DNA of 64,000 bases from the NCBI RefSeq assembly GCF_000203795.2, contig NW_006281103.1, positions 553,365-617,364 of the forward strand, written 5' to 3'. The position numbers were made by a program, and so were the translations under genes. A model generated the notes under the pieces. It searched no databases, was not told where the DNA came from, and worked only from the letters and a program-made list of their open reading frames with translations. The DNA is from Batrachochytrium dendrobatidis JAM81 (taxonomy: Eukaryota > Chytridiomycota > Chytridiomycetes > Rhizophydiales). Positions 12,901-25,332 of the stretch are shown here, in pieces. Every line of letters starts with the position of its first letter. The first letter of the stretch is position 1.

Positions 12901-13765
12901 TGAGGCCCTTTTTGAGAGGCTCGAGTAAATAATCGACAATTTTCTCAGCTCGCAAACATCCCATAGTTCGAATGGCCAATGCTCGAATAAGCGGGTTATG
13001 ATCATCTGAGTCCTTGACAAACGTATTTACAGCCAAAATGACGAGTTCGGGCTGAGATTTGGCGTAGTTGATCAAGTAAAGATAAACCAATTTCTTCAAT
13101 TCCAAATCCTCAGTCTGCATGTTTTTGACGACATCAGCAAACAAGGAAGAAACGTCTTTTCCGATGGTCATATTAGCAATGACTTTTTTGACAGTTTCCT
13201 TGCGTTTTTCACGATACTCGCTGTTGAGATCTACCTTGAGTTCATAGTTTTCTCCTGAAATCAAAGATGTGATAAGATTGGTTTAATAATTGCATGCGAT
13301 ATACTGTCATTGAAGGTTAAACCAACCACAAGATCAACGCAAATATGCTTGAATAATTGAATACATTAGACAAATCATGCATCAAGTAAATGATATCGAA
13401 CCCTTGAATATAATCAAAACAAGAGTTCTTTGCTTGGTGGATCAACCAGTTACTAGTGCAAACCAATGGGAGTTGTCATGACAGCACTGACTTGAATCAG
13501 TCTGTTCAACTAATGTATAAAAACACCCGACTATTCAAACAGAGCCAACGCAGATGAATACAGTAGAATATACCCCACACTATAGTCTTTATCTAAGCCA
13601 ATGTTCAATATGAATGACTACTGTCCACGCTGCCCTCGAATTGAAACAAGACCATCTGAAGTAGTTGGCAAGAAGATGCACTCAGTTGTTTGCAGAGCAA
13701 AAGGTAGTATACAGCCCACCTTTTTTGTTGGTAGTAAAGAAGCGAGGACGGGGCACATCAGTCAT
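9985..13765 (-). CDS. Beta-adaptin, large subunit of clathrin adaptor AP-1/AP-2
   Basis: Minus-strand gene with about nine exons. Exon 1 (13765-13720) encodes [16 protein letters not shown], the typical AP-1/2 beta N-terminus, and joins the exon from 13254 ([19 protein letters not shown]). The armadillo-like trunk runs through [42 protein letters not shown] and [18 protein letters not shown]. The hinge (about 11130-10870) contains clathrin-box-like motifs NLLDLDF and DLLSLDMD. The appendage domain follows ([11 protein letters not shown] ... [12 protein letters not shown]), and the protein ends ...[11 protein letters not shown] at 9985. Beta subunits bind dileucine cargo and clathrin at the trans-Golgi, endosome or plasma membrane. 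AP-1 and AP-2 beta cannot be separated by eye and may be one shared protein. A repeat copy starts 81 bp upstream of the ATG. Confidence 0.95.
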
Positions 13766-13846
13766 GACTGCAATGAGGTTTGAATAACGAGATTCAACAA
13801 TAAAAGCGAATTCAAGCGCAATGGCAGACTTTCATTTAAACCATTC

Positions 13847-14152
13847 TTACCGTGTTCACGCAAAACGAACTTTGAATAGTGTTTTCCTGTTAAAGATTGT
13901 TATTCAATGCTCACTGTTTGTACTGTAATGCAAACTAGTTTAAACTTGTTTTTGTACAACATGAACTGTTGATTGACAATCATGTTTTTTAATCTCGAAT
14001 ACACTCGCGTTCTAGTTCATGAATGCATCGTTTTAATCACCAGCACAAGACTAGAGAGTTTACAGGAACAATACTGTTCAATTCATTCAACATTGTTTCA
14101 CAAGATTGACTGTTTATCTAGTTTCACTGTTTCATATGAATTTAAAATGTTT
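13847..14152 (+). mobile_element. MITE-like element, copy D
   Basis: Left end TTACCGTGTTCACGCAAAAC matches the family terminus. Internal blocks TTAATCTCGAATACACTCG followed by CGTTCTAG and GAGTTTACAGGAACAATACTG match copies A, B and C. The right end (TTTCATATGAATTTAAAATG) is decayed and approximate. It lies in the upstream region of the beta-adaptin gene. Confidence 0.62.
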
Positions 14153-14516
14153 AATCAATTCATGGCAAATCCTTTTTATTGTTTAATACCATGATTTGGG
14201 CTCAATTTTATGATTGTGCCCAAACATTTACTGTTCCGTCTTCAGCACTTGAAATCACTGTTCTCATCTATATCCAATTTAAAACATATTAGTCTGCATT
14301 ATACGACCATTGATTATACATTGATGGCTTTAATCTTGGCAAACCTTGGTGTCCCAGTGAGTCGATCGTACAATATCTTCATGTCCACCATTTAAAGTGT
14401 AAGCAAGCTCAAGATGAGTTAAATTCACATCCAAAATTCCAATTGCTCCCCTAGATGAATCAATTACATTAGTCATTCATATCAAGTCATGGAATACCAC
14501 CATCTATATCAGCATC
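14153..14516. other. Intergenic region, nothing recognised
   Basis: AT-rich spacer between the decayed end of copy D and the stop codon of the WD40 gene. Short open frames have no recognisable content. Confidence 0.45.
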
Positions 14517-15820
14517 CTACTCTTGAGATCCAGCAGTGACATAAAGACGCTGTCCTTCAGGCTCATATGTGCAATCAATTAGGTAGTCTAGTTTAAGTTC
14601 TTCGGATATGCCTCGGACGTCATCAAACACACAAATCTTGTCGCCCTATACAAAAAACATGACAACGATTTAATGATTTCCATCAATACTATAATACAAT
14701 GGTGTTTTCATACTTCTAGGAATTTCCACAACGACATGGTTTCAATATGTGATGTTGCATAAATGTATTCGGCCGATGGACCAAAAAATCCAAGTCTGCT
14801 AACAGAATTGCTCTTGATGACTTGATAAAGTGCATCATCTTCTTCCCATGTCGATAGGTTGTATAAGCAAATGAGTCTAAAATTGTAATGTTAGCTTATA
14901 CCAGCATACAAAAGAATGGTAGTCAAATCAACACACTTTCAACATCATGTACTAACCCATCAGTTGATCCAGAAATCATTGCTTCTGCTTGAGTTGGATG
15001 AAATTTGATCTGTCAACATTAGCGTATTATGGTTAGATGCGTGTATGAAAACTGATTCAATCACTTTGCGGTTGAAGTGTTACCTGCGTGATATCGTCAG
15101 AATGGCATTCAGAAAAAACTGCCAAACATGATTTTTCATTGGATCGAATATCCCTTTAGTTTAAAGTATGCAGCTTTAGTATTTCATTCAAATGATTTGA
15201 CGTGCATTCAAAATTCAAGATCCATACCAGAAATTGATATTGGCGTCTTCCCCACACAGTTCTGATCCCTAAACATTATATGCATCAAGTTATACTTTAA
15301 AGTATAAAACCAATCGTTTTAAACGATACTTACTGTAGCCAAAATAGAATGCGAACTATTGATATCAAATGAAAGTATTGGTGCTCCGGCTATATTCACA
15401 AAACCAATACAGCTCAATACAATGCAACTCAACGATCGATACAACACATATACTTTGAGTATTAAAGTAACAACACAGTGTTGACTCACCATTCCAAGCC
15501 ATAGCAGGCGAATGCGTTCCATTTACAGATTTAGTTCGTAAATCCCACAAAGACACCAACCCATTCTTGTTGCTTGATAAAACAAGCTGTGGATTGGTAT
15601 GATCCAACATAATCTGTGTCAATACTGTAGGATATTCATCCACTGGATTGATTCTTGTAATCAGGTTCAAGGTTTGAATATCATAAATGGAGATAGAACC
15701 CTGTGTATGAGCAGCAGCTATATGAGTAGCATTTATGGCTGGAGCGAGTTGAAAGACATATTCTTTGGGCTGGTTTTTAATTTGATGATGAAGTTGGAAT
15801 GGAGTTGCTGACAATGTCAT
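14517..15820 (-). CDS. WD40-repeat protein, WDR89-like
   Basis: Six or so short exons on the minus strand, ATG at 15820 and TAG at 14519-14517. Beta-propeller repeats are visible: AAAHTQGSISIYDIQTLNLI, VLSSNKNGLVSLWDLRTKSV, ILSFDINSSHSILATV and CGEDANINFWDIRSNEKSC. Next comes ECHSDDITQIKFHPTQAEAM with a DGLV-type blade, the arrangement of WDR89, and the C-terminal blade ends ...GQRLYVTAGSQE. WDR89 proteins are small single-propeller scaffolds of poorly defined function. It is divergent from the small gene at 15924 with 103 bp between start codons. Exon borders in the 15000-15350 part are approximate. Confidence 0.8.
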
Positions 15821-15923
15821 GTTGGTCAATCAATCCAATGGTTTCTAATTCAAGTTTTGTAAAGTAAATATTTTTTATTGAAATTTTAGTTTGACCCTCC
15901 GTTTCATAACCACACATTCGATC
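15821..15923. promoter_or_regulatory. Putative bidirectional promoter (WDR89-like / small gene)
   Basis: Only 103 bp separate two divergent start codons, so both genes must be driven from here or from sequence overlapping their 5' ends. No individual motif is claimed. Confidence 0.5.
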
Positions 15924-16471
15924 ATGCCATGGAGAAGAGCTATTCACGAATACCTTGTCAAGGTTATTTCAGAAAACTCTTTGTTTCAAGCCTTTGTGCA
16001 TCGAACTCAGTCTGGCATGTTTAATGGTACATTACTGTGTAAACTATGAGCAATAGAGCTGATTGCTGGGGTTCAGCTTGTATGAATTCATGACATATTA
16101 TAGCTTAATGCGGTACTTATGACTAAGCTAATACTATGTGTGTGTATCAACCATTAGCAAGATCAAAAATAGCAAACAATGAGCCAATCTGGAAACCTAG
16201 AAACGATTCTGTGAGTTTCATTTCTGCAGAAGCATTAAACTATTTGTTGAATCTTGTGCACTTGTTTCTGTCGACTAGTAAAGCCTTTGGTCTATGAATA
16301 TAACATGACTGACATTAGTGTTTAAATATGGTTTAGTTTACAGGAGTGTTTGTCAAGGTATATCCGTCGAGACTGTTTGATTGTTTGCTTTGCATTACTG
16401 ACCATTTATTTATTTTCACATTGCAGGAATTCAAGGATGGACTATTTAATCTATACAGACGAAAGAAATGA
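15924..16471 (+). CDS. Small conserved-looking protein, 73 residues, four exons
   Basis: A small gene assembled from splice signals: exons 15924-16026, 16158-16210, 16337-16357 (21 nt) and 16427-16471. All three introns are GT-AG and join in phase, giving a 222-nt CDS. The protein starts MPWRRAIHEYLVKVISENSL and ends EFKDGLFNLYRRKK; it is basic, with an amphipathic N-terminal helix and no clear membrane span. I do not recognise it. The consistent phasing of three introns, including a 21-nt exon, is the main support; it could still be a chance assembly. A small mitochondrial or ER protein is a guess only. Confidence 0.55.
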
Positions 16472-16674
16472 GTCTGATTCAAGACTGACAGCAACACTGA
16501 GATGCATTTTTTGACATTTACATGGCAAACTCGGGATATTTGAATACAACACAATCATCAATCTGAATTCAAAAGTAGTTATATTTGGATCATAAATAAA
16601 TACATTACATATGTCTATTCAGTTGTTGGAATAAACAATACGAGCATAGAGTGAATGGATTAAAGTTGACAACT

Positions 16675-16959
16675 TTACAGCCCTATTCATATAGAATAGA
16701 ACATTAGTGCCCAAGTACACAATACATTTCAATTTGGTGGTTCAATACTGATGAAAACAACAGTAACCCAATATCTGATTTCAAACTTGTCGATTGTGCA
16801 GTATATAATTATAACAAAAAAAGAGAAATGCGTTTTAAACTATAATGTGTGTTGATTCAAGTAATCGATATGTAATGAGAATAAAGAATGCTGATGGTTG
16901 CTTATTTCCAAGAATCATTGCAAGACAAAGTGTTTCATTTTACGTGAATACGATTGTAA
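16675..16959 (-). mobile_element. MITE-like element, copy J (abuts syntaxin start codon)
   Basis: The clearest compact copy: 285 bp, beginning TTACAGCCCTATTCATATAG and ending TTTTACGTGAATACGATTGTAA with only the last 20 bases being terminal repeat. The two ends are inverted repeats. In reverse complement the core reads CACAATCGACAAGTTTGAAA then CAGATATTGGGTT, as in copies A-C. The subterminal TTGCAAGACAAAGTG is shared with copies F, G and I. Its end lies 13 bp before the syntaxin ATG. Confidence 0.8.
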
Positions 16960-16972
16960 CTTGATACGAATC

Positions 16973-18399
16973 ATGTCATTTGCTGATTTTGGAACTAGCG
17001 GAAATGGTGCTAGCAGAGGTTATACAGGACAGTCTTTGTCTGCAGCAGTGGAGATTCCATTGAGTCAGGCAGGCATATCATCTTCCAATGCACAAGGCAC
17101 ACCGAGTATGAGAGTTGGTTTTGCTTATTGATAAACTGCTGTCAAGCAACTATAAAAGAACAGGATGGACTTGGACTTGGGATGCTATAAAGTGTAGAGC
17201 AAGAGTTGATTCCATCACTTTATCCGTCCTATGCCTTTGCATTCAACCTATTATCTTTTAAGCTCATTCAAGGCTGCATCGTTTATTTTATTTTATTGTA
17301 AAACTAAAGCAATGTTATCTACCACACTATAATGTGTAGATGTTTCTGAAGAGTTTCGCAGGCTTTGGAACAGTGTATCAGAAAGTATATTCAAAGTATC
17401 GAGCAATGTAGCAACGATCCAGAGATTACAAAACCTGTTTGGTGGACATCAGGATACACCAGCAATGCACCAGCAATTGTAAGTGTTTGTAAAAGTAGCT
17501 TATTCTGTGCTGTCACTGACCTGAATTGTATGGATTAGACACGATGTGACGGAACAAACTCGCAGTCTAATCAAGACCATCAGTTTGGATCTAAAAAAAG
17601 TGATGGCAGTCAAGCCATCCGAAGGAGATGTAAGCATGACTCTTGTTGAAAGTGATTGAATGTAGATTTACAAACAAGTTTTGATTGAGAATAGCGACAA
17701 ACTCGAATTACACAAAAGAAGCTCCAAAAGGATTTCGAGGCAATACTTCGTAGATTTCAAGAAGAGTCGAGGATAGCGGCGGAGAAATCGAGAGAATTTG
17801 TATCAATGGCACGAGCGCGCAAAGCATTTGACTTGTAAGAATGAAGGAGAATTATGTAAGATTACAACCAAGACTAACAAGGATTGAATACACAGGGAAG
17901 AAGCTACAGAGGATGAACCACTTCTTGGACACACTCAGCAGTAAGTGATTGAATACAAAAAAAAATGGGATGTGGTTTAACTTGAATGTGATGAGTCTAG
18001 ATTGACACAACTGCGAGCACTGGATGCGGAAGTAGAGTTTAATGAAGCATTGATTGTTGAGCGAGAGCAAGATCTGGTTGGAATTGAGCGGTCAATTCAG
18101 GAAGTCAATGAGATTTTTCGAGATCTGGGCACATTAGTGAATGAGCAGCAATATTTACTGGGTAAGTTGACAAGGAACAAAGAGCAGGGAATAAGATACT
18201 AACAGAATGAATGATAGATAACATTGAAAGCAATGTGGGAGCAACGGCAGTTCATGTCGAAGGAGCACACAGTGAGTTGAGAGTAGCAAGCAGTTATCAA
18301 GCCAAATCCAGATCATGCATGTGTTGGACGTTTATTATTTTATTAGTAATAAGCTTGATAGTGTTGGCATTTCTTCATCCGTGGACATGGGTAAAGTAA
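16973..18399 (+). CDS. Qa-SNARE syntaxin (Pep12/syntaxin-7-like, endosomal)
   Basis: Seven or eight short exons starting MSFADFGTSG at 16973. The N-terminal Habc region is seen as VSEEFRRLWNSVSESIFKVS and HDVTEQTRSLIKTISLDLKK, then RQTRITQKKLQKDFEAIL and FQEESRIAAEKSREFV. An acidic linker (EEATEDEPLLG) leads to the SNARE motif (about 18030-18260), LVGIERSIQEVNEIFRDLG then LVNEQQYLLDNIESNVG, with the Gln layer expected of a Q-SNARE. A single C-terminal membrane anchor (WTFIILLVISLIVLAFL) ends the protein at 18399. Pep12-type syntaxins mediate fusion at late endosomes and vacuoles. The start codon is 13 bp after a repeat copy, so the 5' UTR and promoter probably lie within that repeat. Confidence 0.92.
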
Positions 18400-18492
18400 C
18401 CGACTTTTTAGGATTTCTCAAACAAGATTCTCTATGAAATCCCCGACAAGAATTCTAACGAATGCGATGGAATAAATTTTACAATTTTCAAC

Positions 18493-18500
18493 TATAAAAA
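18493..18500 (+). promoter_or_regulatory. TATA-box-like element before HSP90
   Basis: TATAAAAA lies about 50 bp upstream of the HSP90 ATG (18549). The intergenic gap to the syntaxin gene is only about 150 bp. Short distance to the ATG implies a short 5' UTR. I could not define a well-spaced heat-shock element. Confidence 0.4.
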
Positions 18501-18548
18501 GCACGCTCAAATTCCATTTTCTTTCACTCAACTTTTTATTATTTTATC

Positions 18549-20798
18549 ATGGCAGAAACATTTGCATTCCAGGCTGAGATTTCTCAGGTACTGTGTGTTG
18601 CCCTTGGTTTGATCTACTGTCGACTCCATGACTAACTTTAATCCTACTAGCTGATGTCTCTAATCATCAACACTTTCTACAGGTGAGTTTTCTAAAATGT
18701 TCTCTTGTGTTCTAGTGTGCACAGCTTGGTTCTAATTTTTGTTTTTTGAACCCTTAATTTTTTAGTAACAAGGAAATCTTTTTGCGTGAACTCATCTCAA
18801 ACGCTTCCGATGCCCTTGACAAGGTCCGCTACGAGTCTCTCACTGACCCCTCCAAGTTGGACTCGGAAAAGGAACTCTTTATTCGCATTAACCCCCTTCG
18901 GGATCAGAATGTCTTGGAAATCCGTGACTCGGGTATTGGTATGACAAAGGCTGATCTTGTCAACAATTTGGGTACCATTGCCAAGTCTGGAACCAAGGCT
19001 TTCATGGAGGCTCTCCAGGGAGGTGCTGATATTTCCCATGATTGGTCAGTTTGGTGTTGGTTTCTACTCTGCCTATCTGGTTGCTGACAAGGTCGAGGTC
19101 ATCACCAAGCACAATGACGACGAACAGTACATCTGGGAGTCTGCCGCCGGTGGTTCCTTCACTATTGCCCGCGATACCATCAACCCATCCATTGGCCGCG
19201 GTACCGTCATTCGTCTCTTTATGAAACAGGATCAGATGGAATACATGGAAGAAAAGAAAATCAAGGAAATTGTCAAGAAGCATTCCGAGTTCATTGGCTA
19301 TCCCATTCAACTCATTGTTGACAAGGAGATTGAAAAGGAGGTTGAAGACGAGTCTGCCGAGGCTGTCGAGGAGAAGAAGACCGAGGAAGACGAGGACAAG
19401 CCCAAGATTGAAGAAGTTGACGAGGAGTCTGAAAAGCCAAAGACCAAAAAGGTCAAGGAAACCGTCAAGGAGACTGAGGAGCTCAACAAGACCAAGCCCC
19501 TCTGGACTCGCAACCCCGACGACATCAACAACGAAGAGTATGCCGCTTTCTACAAGTCACTCACCAACGACTGGGAGGACCACTTGGCTGTCAAGCACTT
19601 TTCGATTGAAGGTCAACTCGAATTCCGCGCTCTGCTGTATATTCCCCGTCGTGCTCCATTCGATGCCTTTGAGAGCAAGAAGAAGCGCAACAACATCAAG
19701 CTGTATGTTCGTCGTGTCTTTATCATGGACGACTGTGACGAGCTTATTCCAGAATGGCTTGGCTTTGTCAAGGGTGTTGTTGACTCTGAGGATCTTCCCT
19801 TGAACATTTCTCGTGAGACCCTCCAGCAAAACAAGATCCTAAAGGTCATTCGCAAGAACATTGTCAAAAAGGTTCTTGAAATGTTCGAGGAGATTGCAGA
19901 GGACAAGGAGAACTTTGGTAAATTCTACGAGGCCTTTTCCAAGAGCATCAAGCTCGGTATCCACGAAGATGCCACCAACCGCGCCAAGCTTGCTGAGCTG
20001 TTGCGTTACCACTCCACAAAGTCTGGCGAAGAACTCACTTCTCTCAAGGACTACGTTACCCGTATGCCCGAGAAGCAAAAGCACATATATTTTATTACTG
20101 GTGAGAGCAAGGCTACTGTTGAAAACTCTCCCTTTATTGAGACTCTCAAAAAGAAGGGCTTTGAGGTTCTGTACATGGTTGACCCCATTGATGAATACTG
20201 CGTCCAACAGCTCAAGGAGTATGATGGAAAGAAGTTGTTCAACTGCACCAAGGAGAATCTTGAGCTTGATGATGACGAGGAGGAGCTTGAGAAGCTTAAG
20301 CAGCAAAAGGAGGCATTCGAGCCCCTTACCAAGCAGATCAAGGAAATTCTTGGCGACAAGGTTGAAAAGGTTACCATTTCAAACCGTATCGTCAACTCAC
20401 CTTGCGTTTTGGTGACCAACCAATACGGCTGGTCTGCCAACATGGAGCGTATCATGAAGGCACAGGCTCTCCGTGATGCCTCGATGCAGTCCTACATGCT
20501 TGGCAAGAAGACTCTTGAGCTCAACCCCGACAATGCGATTGTCAAGGCTCTCAAGGTCAAGGTAGATGAAGACAAGAATGACAAGACAGTCAAGGACTTG
20601 ACTCAACTTCTCTACGAAACCGCACTCCTTTCCTCTGGATTCTCTCTTGAGGAGCCCTCTAGCTTTGCCGGCCGCATTCACCGCATGATCAAGCTTGGTC
20701 TATCGATTGATGAGGATGAGATTCTTGCTGATGCAGCAGACGATCTCCCACCTCTTGAAGATGCAGCCGTTGAGTCCAAGATGGAAGAGGTTGATTAA
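18549..20798 (+). CDS. HSP90: Cytosolic HSP90 chaperone, with an apparent one-base frameshift
   Basis: ATP-dependent dimeric chaperone. Exons 18549-18587, 18651-18682 and 18766-20798. The N-terminal ATPase domain shows [38 protein letters not shown] and [17 protein letters not shown]. The charged linker (about 19340-19500), the middle domain and the C-terminal MEEVD cochaperone-binding tail are all present. The size is about 700 residues if the frame is counted through. However, the frame changes at 19037: GATATTTCC is followed by one extra C before ATGATTGGTCAG, so translation as written would leave the HSP90 frame after about residue 114 and stop near 19087. No intron can explain it. A sequencing/assembly error in the CCC run is most likely. 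Codon usage is C-rich at third positions, unlike neighbours, fitting high expression. Confidence 0.95.
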
Positions 20799-20952
20799 AT
20801 TATTCTTCCCAAAGCTGTACGACCACCTAATTTTAAAGAGCTGCAGTTTGCTCCACTTTATGCACTTTTGTATGCGACCCAATGATCCCTTCAAGTTTAG
20901 CTTTTTTAAAATAAAATCATATCTTGTTTGCCACACTTGGATTTATTCAGAT

Positions 20953-21932
<980 letters not shown>

Positions 21933-22042
21933 TGTTAATAAGACGGAGATTGAACAGAAAAGGAAAACTTTGATCAACGATTTGAAATGGAGTTCAATTG
22001 GAGAGTGTCTGCGCAGTCTTTTTCAACTTCATTTTCAACTTT

Positions 22043-22952
22043 ATGACAACTCACCCATTTGATAAACTGAACATATCAGACACTAGTGTGCTGATCAATA
22101 CTCGACGTTCTGTCTGTCCTGGTTGCAATCGAAGTTCTAAAAACTTTTGTCCTAAATGCAATTTACCACTCGATCACTCTCCTCCTTCTATTCATTTACC
22201 CATTCCAGTAGACATGTCAGTGTACATCCCATTCTATCTTGTATACATTCTACCATTTCTAAACTACTGGATTTTATTATAGATATCGACATCCAGGTGA
22301 ATGTCATGGCAAAACAACTTCAACGCATGCTAAACTTGTTGCTCCAACTCGAGTCAAAATATACATTGCTGATTTAGAAGGTGCATCATCAGATACTGAG
22401 TTAATGAGTAGGTATCCTGATCCTTCTCGAGTCCTGTTACTCTTTCCTTCAACCGTAAGTCTGTAATCTCGACTTGTTTTTACAAACTTGATGTTCACTA
22501 AATCTTTACATTCTATCCAGTCGGCTGTTCCCCTCACACAAATCAAGTCATCTTCGTTTGATAGGCTGATTGTACTAGACGGAACATGGAAACAAGCAAA
22601 AGCCATGACAAAGCGGTTGAGTCAAGTTGGGTTTCGTCATGTCAAGATCGAATCCCACGAGACTTTGTTTTGGCGATACCAGCAGTTTGATCGAACATTT
22701 CTTGCTACTATCGAAGCTATTTACTGGTTTTATCGAGAATATTTCGATGCTTATCTGGCACATGGCTGTAATGAGAATATCGTAAAACAATACTCTGGAG
22801 AGTACGATAATATGCTGTTTTATTTCAAGCATAACTGGGAATTGATTCAACTTTTTTATAAATCAAACCCAAAAAAATCGTTTACACATCGACATATAGA
22901 CGGTGCTGCATATATTCAGTACGATGACAAGAACACTGAACTTACTTTATGA
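22043..22952 (+). CDS. DTWD1: DTW-domain tRNA-uridine aminocarboxypropyltransferase (DTWD1-like)
   Basis: Three exons starting MTTHPFDKLNISDTSVL. An N-terminal four-cysteine zinc site (CPGCNRSSKNFCPKCNLPL) is followed by VDIYRHPGECHGKTTSTHAK. The DTW motif region reads LIVLDGTWKQAK, with Asp in the expected place but Gly before TW, as in DTWD1. The C-terminal part (ATIEAIYWFYREYF) ends at 22952. DTWD1/TapT enzymes transfer the 3-amino-3-carboxypropyl group of SAM to uridine in tRNA (acp3U at position 20 for DTWD1). The zinc site plus KHP-like segment favour DTWD1 over DTWD2. All parts look intact. Confidence 0.9.
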
Positions 22953-23093
22953 TTGCGCACATTAAAAGTTTAATGAATTGAATTCCAAATCCAAATCCAA
23001 AAAACCAACTTTTCCCTTTTTCTGGTAATTTGCTAGCAAACTTTACACCAACTCATTCTGTAAACTAGTGCTTAAACAGTTTCCTTCATCATC

Positions 23094-25251
23094 ATGGATG
23101 ATATGGCTCAACCTCAACAAGATACTTCAATCATGGAAATCGATAATCAACCTTTAGACCATCTTTCTCCTCGTTTAGATGGAGTCACAAAAATACCAAT
23201 ACATGTAGCAGAAAATGACCCAGCTATTGATAATGTAGACATTCCAATACCATTGACACTGGATAATGAATTGGTAACCAACAACGAAGAGTAGGTCAAA
23301 TTCATTGCTGGATTGGAATCTCAACTCAGTGCTATACGTTCTTGTTGCTCTGTCCTCTTTTTAAACGCTATATTGACCGATAATTGCTACACTTTATTGA
23401 ATTGACTCTAGTGTATTACTGCTATTGAGCGCACTCAAGGTTTTACGTAACCAGCTGTCACAAGTAGAATCTGATATCAAGCGGCTTGATGAACTAAGAT
23501 CCATGGCTATATCTGATCCACGCAAGTTTATAAAAGACTTTATGGAAAAGGTACATTTGGCTTGATCTTGTATGGTGAATACAAGTCTAGTTTATTTCAA
23601 ATCCAAGACACACACTTCAGTTTTCCATCAGGTGACTCGCTAAACTATACTTTTTCAAATATAGAAGTTGGGACCCATACCAAAAGGACAGAGAATATTC
23701 GCATGTCCAGAAATAGATTTAGCCAAATACGTCAATCGATCAAGACGTCATCGTGTCGAAATCAGTATGTTTAGGGAAATACAGTTTTATGTATGATTAA
23801 CACGCCCATTGACATTAAACTTTCTACTGTTGTCAATATAGATTACCCTCCTTTGTTCCGTCCGCAACTGTTTCGGACTACAACTGATAAACCTTTGTAC
23901 AACCCTCCACAGCTCGATTTGGATATGCTAGATCGGCTTGCTAGTCAACCCTCACCAGATCATTTAAAGCCTGCACCCTCCCTCACACGAACACAGTCAC
24001 AACCAGTAAAACCACGATCATTCTCTCCTTCATCCACGCTATCGGCTTACGTTTCAAATGTACCAAGCACCCCAAAGTCATACTCTGTCTCTAAATTTAA
24101 AAAACCTTTAAAGAGTTCAGATCGACCTGGAATTGGAAGAAGTGGGGAAAATTATAGGTTGTGGACGGTAGAAGAGCAGGTGAGTTACGCTATTCGATGT
24201 CTATATCACCTATATTCAAACCTCGTCACGCTACTCATCTACATTGCTTTATTTGCAACGAGTACTCATTTTTTGTAACCCCTCATTGTTGAATATTAGT
24301 ATAAACTTCGAGCCTTATTAAAAGAGTTTCCTGAAAGCCCGCAGTTGTCTGGAATGCAGTATTTTGAATTTCTTTCAAAGAAAATGGGATCGCGAACCAA
24401 AGTCCAGGTAGGCATGCATATTTAACCATCTAAACATCATAATCAAGAGTTTAACCATGAATAGGGATGCTGTATTGGAATTTTTTAGCTTCATTCATAT
24501 GTACGACATAACCGGTTCACTATTCCCATGAACTCGCAACAAGACAATGTAGGTTTTGTGTGTGATATAAAGCCAATTCTTTTCCATACTTTTTAACTGT
24601 AATCAAAACTGAGTTTTATTTGTTGATCATTTCAAACAGGATGATATGGACTCGGTCACGACATTACCATTTTCAGCAACACCATCTGATAAAAATGACT
24701 ATGACGAATTTGTACGAAATAGCAAAACCGGCAAAAGAGGGTCAACTTCTAAAAGCAAGTCACGAAATGATGCTTCCTTGTTACATACTCCTGTCAAACC
24801 ACTCAAACCTTCAAAAAAAGACGAAGCAGTACTGTTGAGTTTAAAAAATGCTCAGCCAGTACATCATGGATATCAATGCGATATGTGTCTGATTGAGCCC
24901 ATCGTTGGTGTAAGTCTGCTATAAACTGTTGGTTTAAAGAGTATTATGGGTTAGGGAATTAATGATCCACCATGTTTGGTGCTGTTGGACATACAGACGC
25001 GATGGCGATGTAAAGACTGCACTGGTGATAGTCAAGTTGATTTATGCTCAGAGTGTGTAGATCTTGGATTCAAAACTGGTAAGTTGTGGTACAAGTCTAT
25101 TTCTAAATTGGGTTTGAACTGTAATGTCAATCAACCTGCATTTTCTGTTTACAATCTTGTAGAAACACATGGATCTGATCACAAACTCGAGTCGATTGCC
25201 GAGCCTGAGGAATGGGAAGAGTCATCCGCATTCAACTACCTAGGATTCTAA
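23094..25251 (+). CDS. ZZZ3-like SANT/Myb plus ZZ-finger chromatin protein
   Basis: About nine exons from MDDMAQPQQDTS. Order: acidic N-terminus; a coiled-coil segment (LLLLSALKVLRNQLSQVESD, about 23415-23550); a Ser/Pro-rich linker; a SANT/Myb domain (about 24160-24540, YRLWTVEEQYKLRALLKEF ... FLSKKMGSRTKVQ); a linker; and a ZZ zinc finger (about 24860-25190). The ZZ finger reads YQCDMCLIEPIVGTRWRCKD, DLCSECVDLGF and SDHKLE. The protein ends SAFNYLGF, resembling the end of ZZZ3 just after its ZZ domain. ZZZ3 is a histone-H3-binding subunit of the animal ATAC acetyltransferase complex. Domain order and the C-terminal tail support orthology; ATAC membership is inferred, and an Ada2-like alternative is less likely because ZZ follows SANT here. 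Confidence 0.85.
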
Positions 25252-25332
25252 TTACACTACATTCTACCATCAATAAACACGACTAGACTTGAATGTACTG
25301 TATCCATGATGAAGAATTCAGCAATGCCTTTT

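Noticed and set aside
18400..18548. Heat-shock element upstream of HSP90
   Set aside because: GAA and TTC triplets occur, but none in the required nGAAnnTTCn spacing with three units.
19270..20415. Long open frames in other frames and on the opposite strand of HSP90
   Set aside because: They arise from the GC-rich third positions and biased codon use of HSP90; their translations are low-complexity Ser/Arg or Leu/Val strings.
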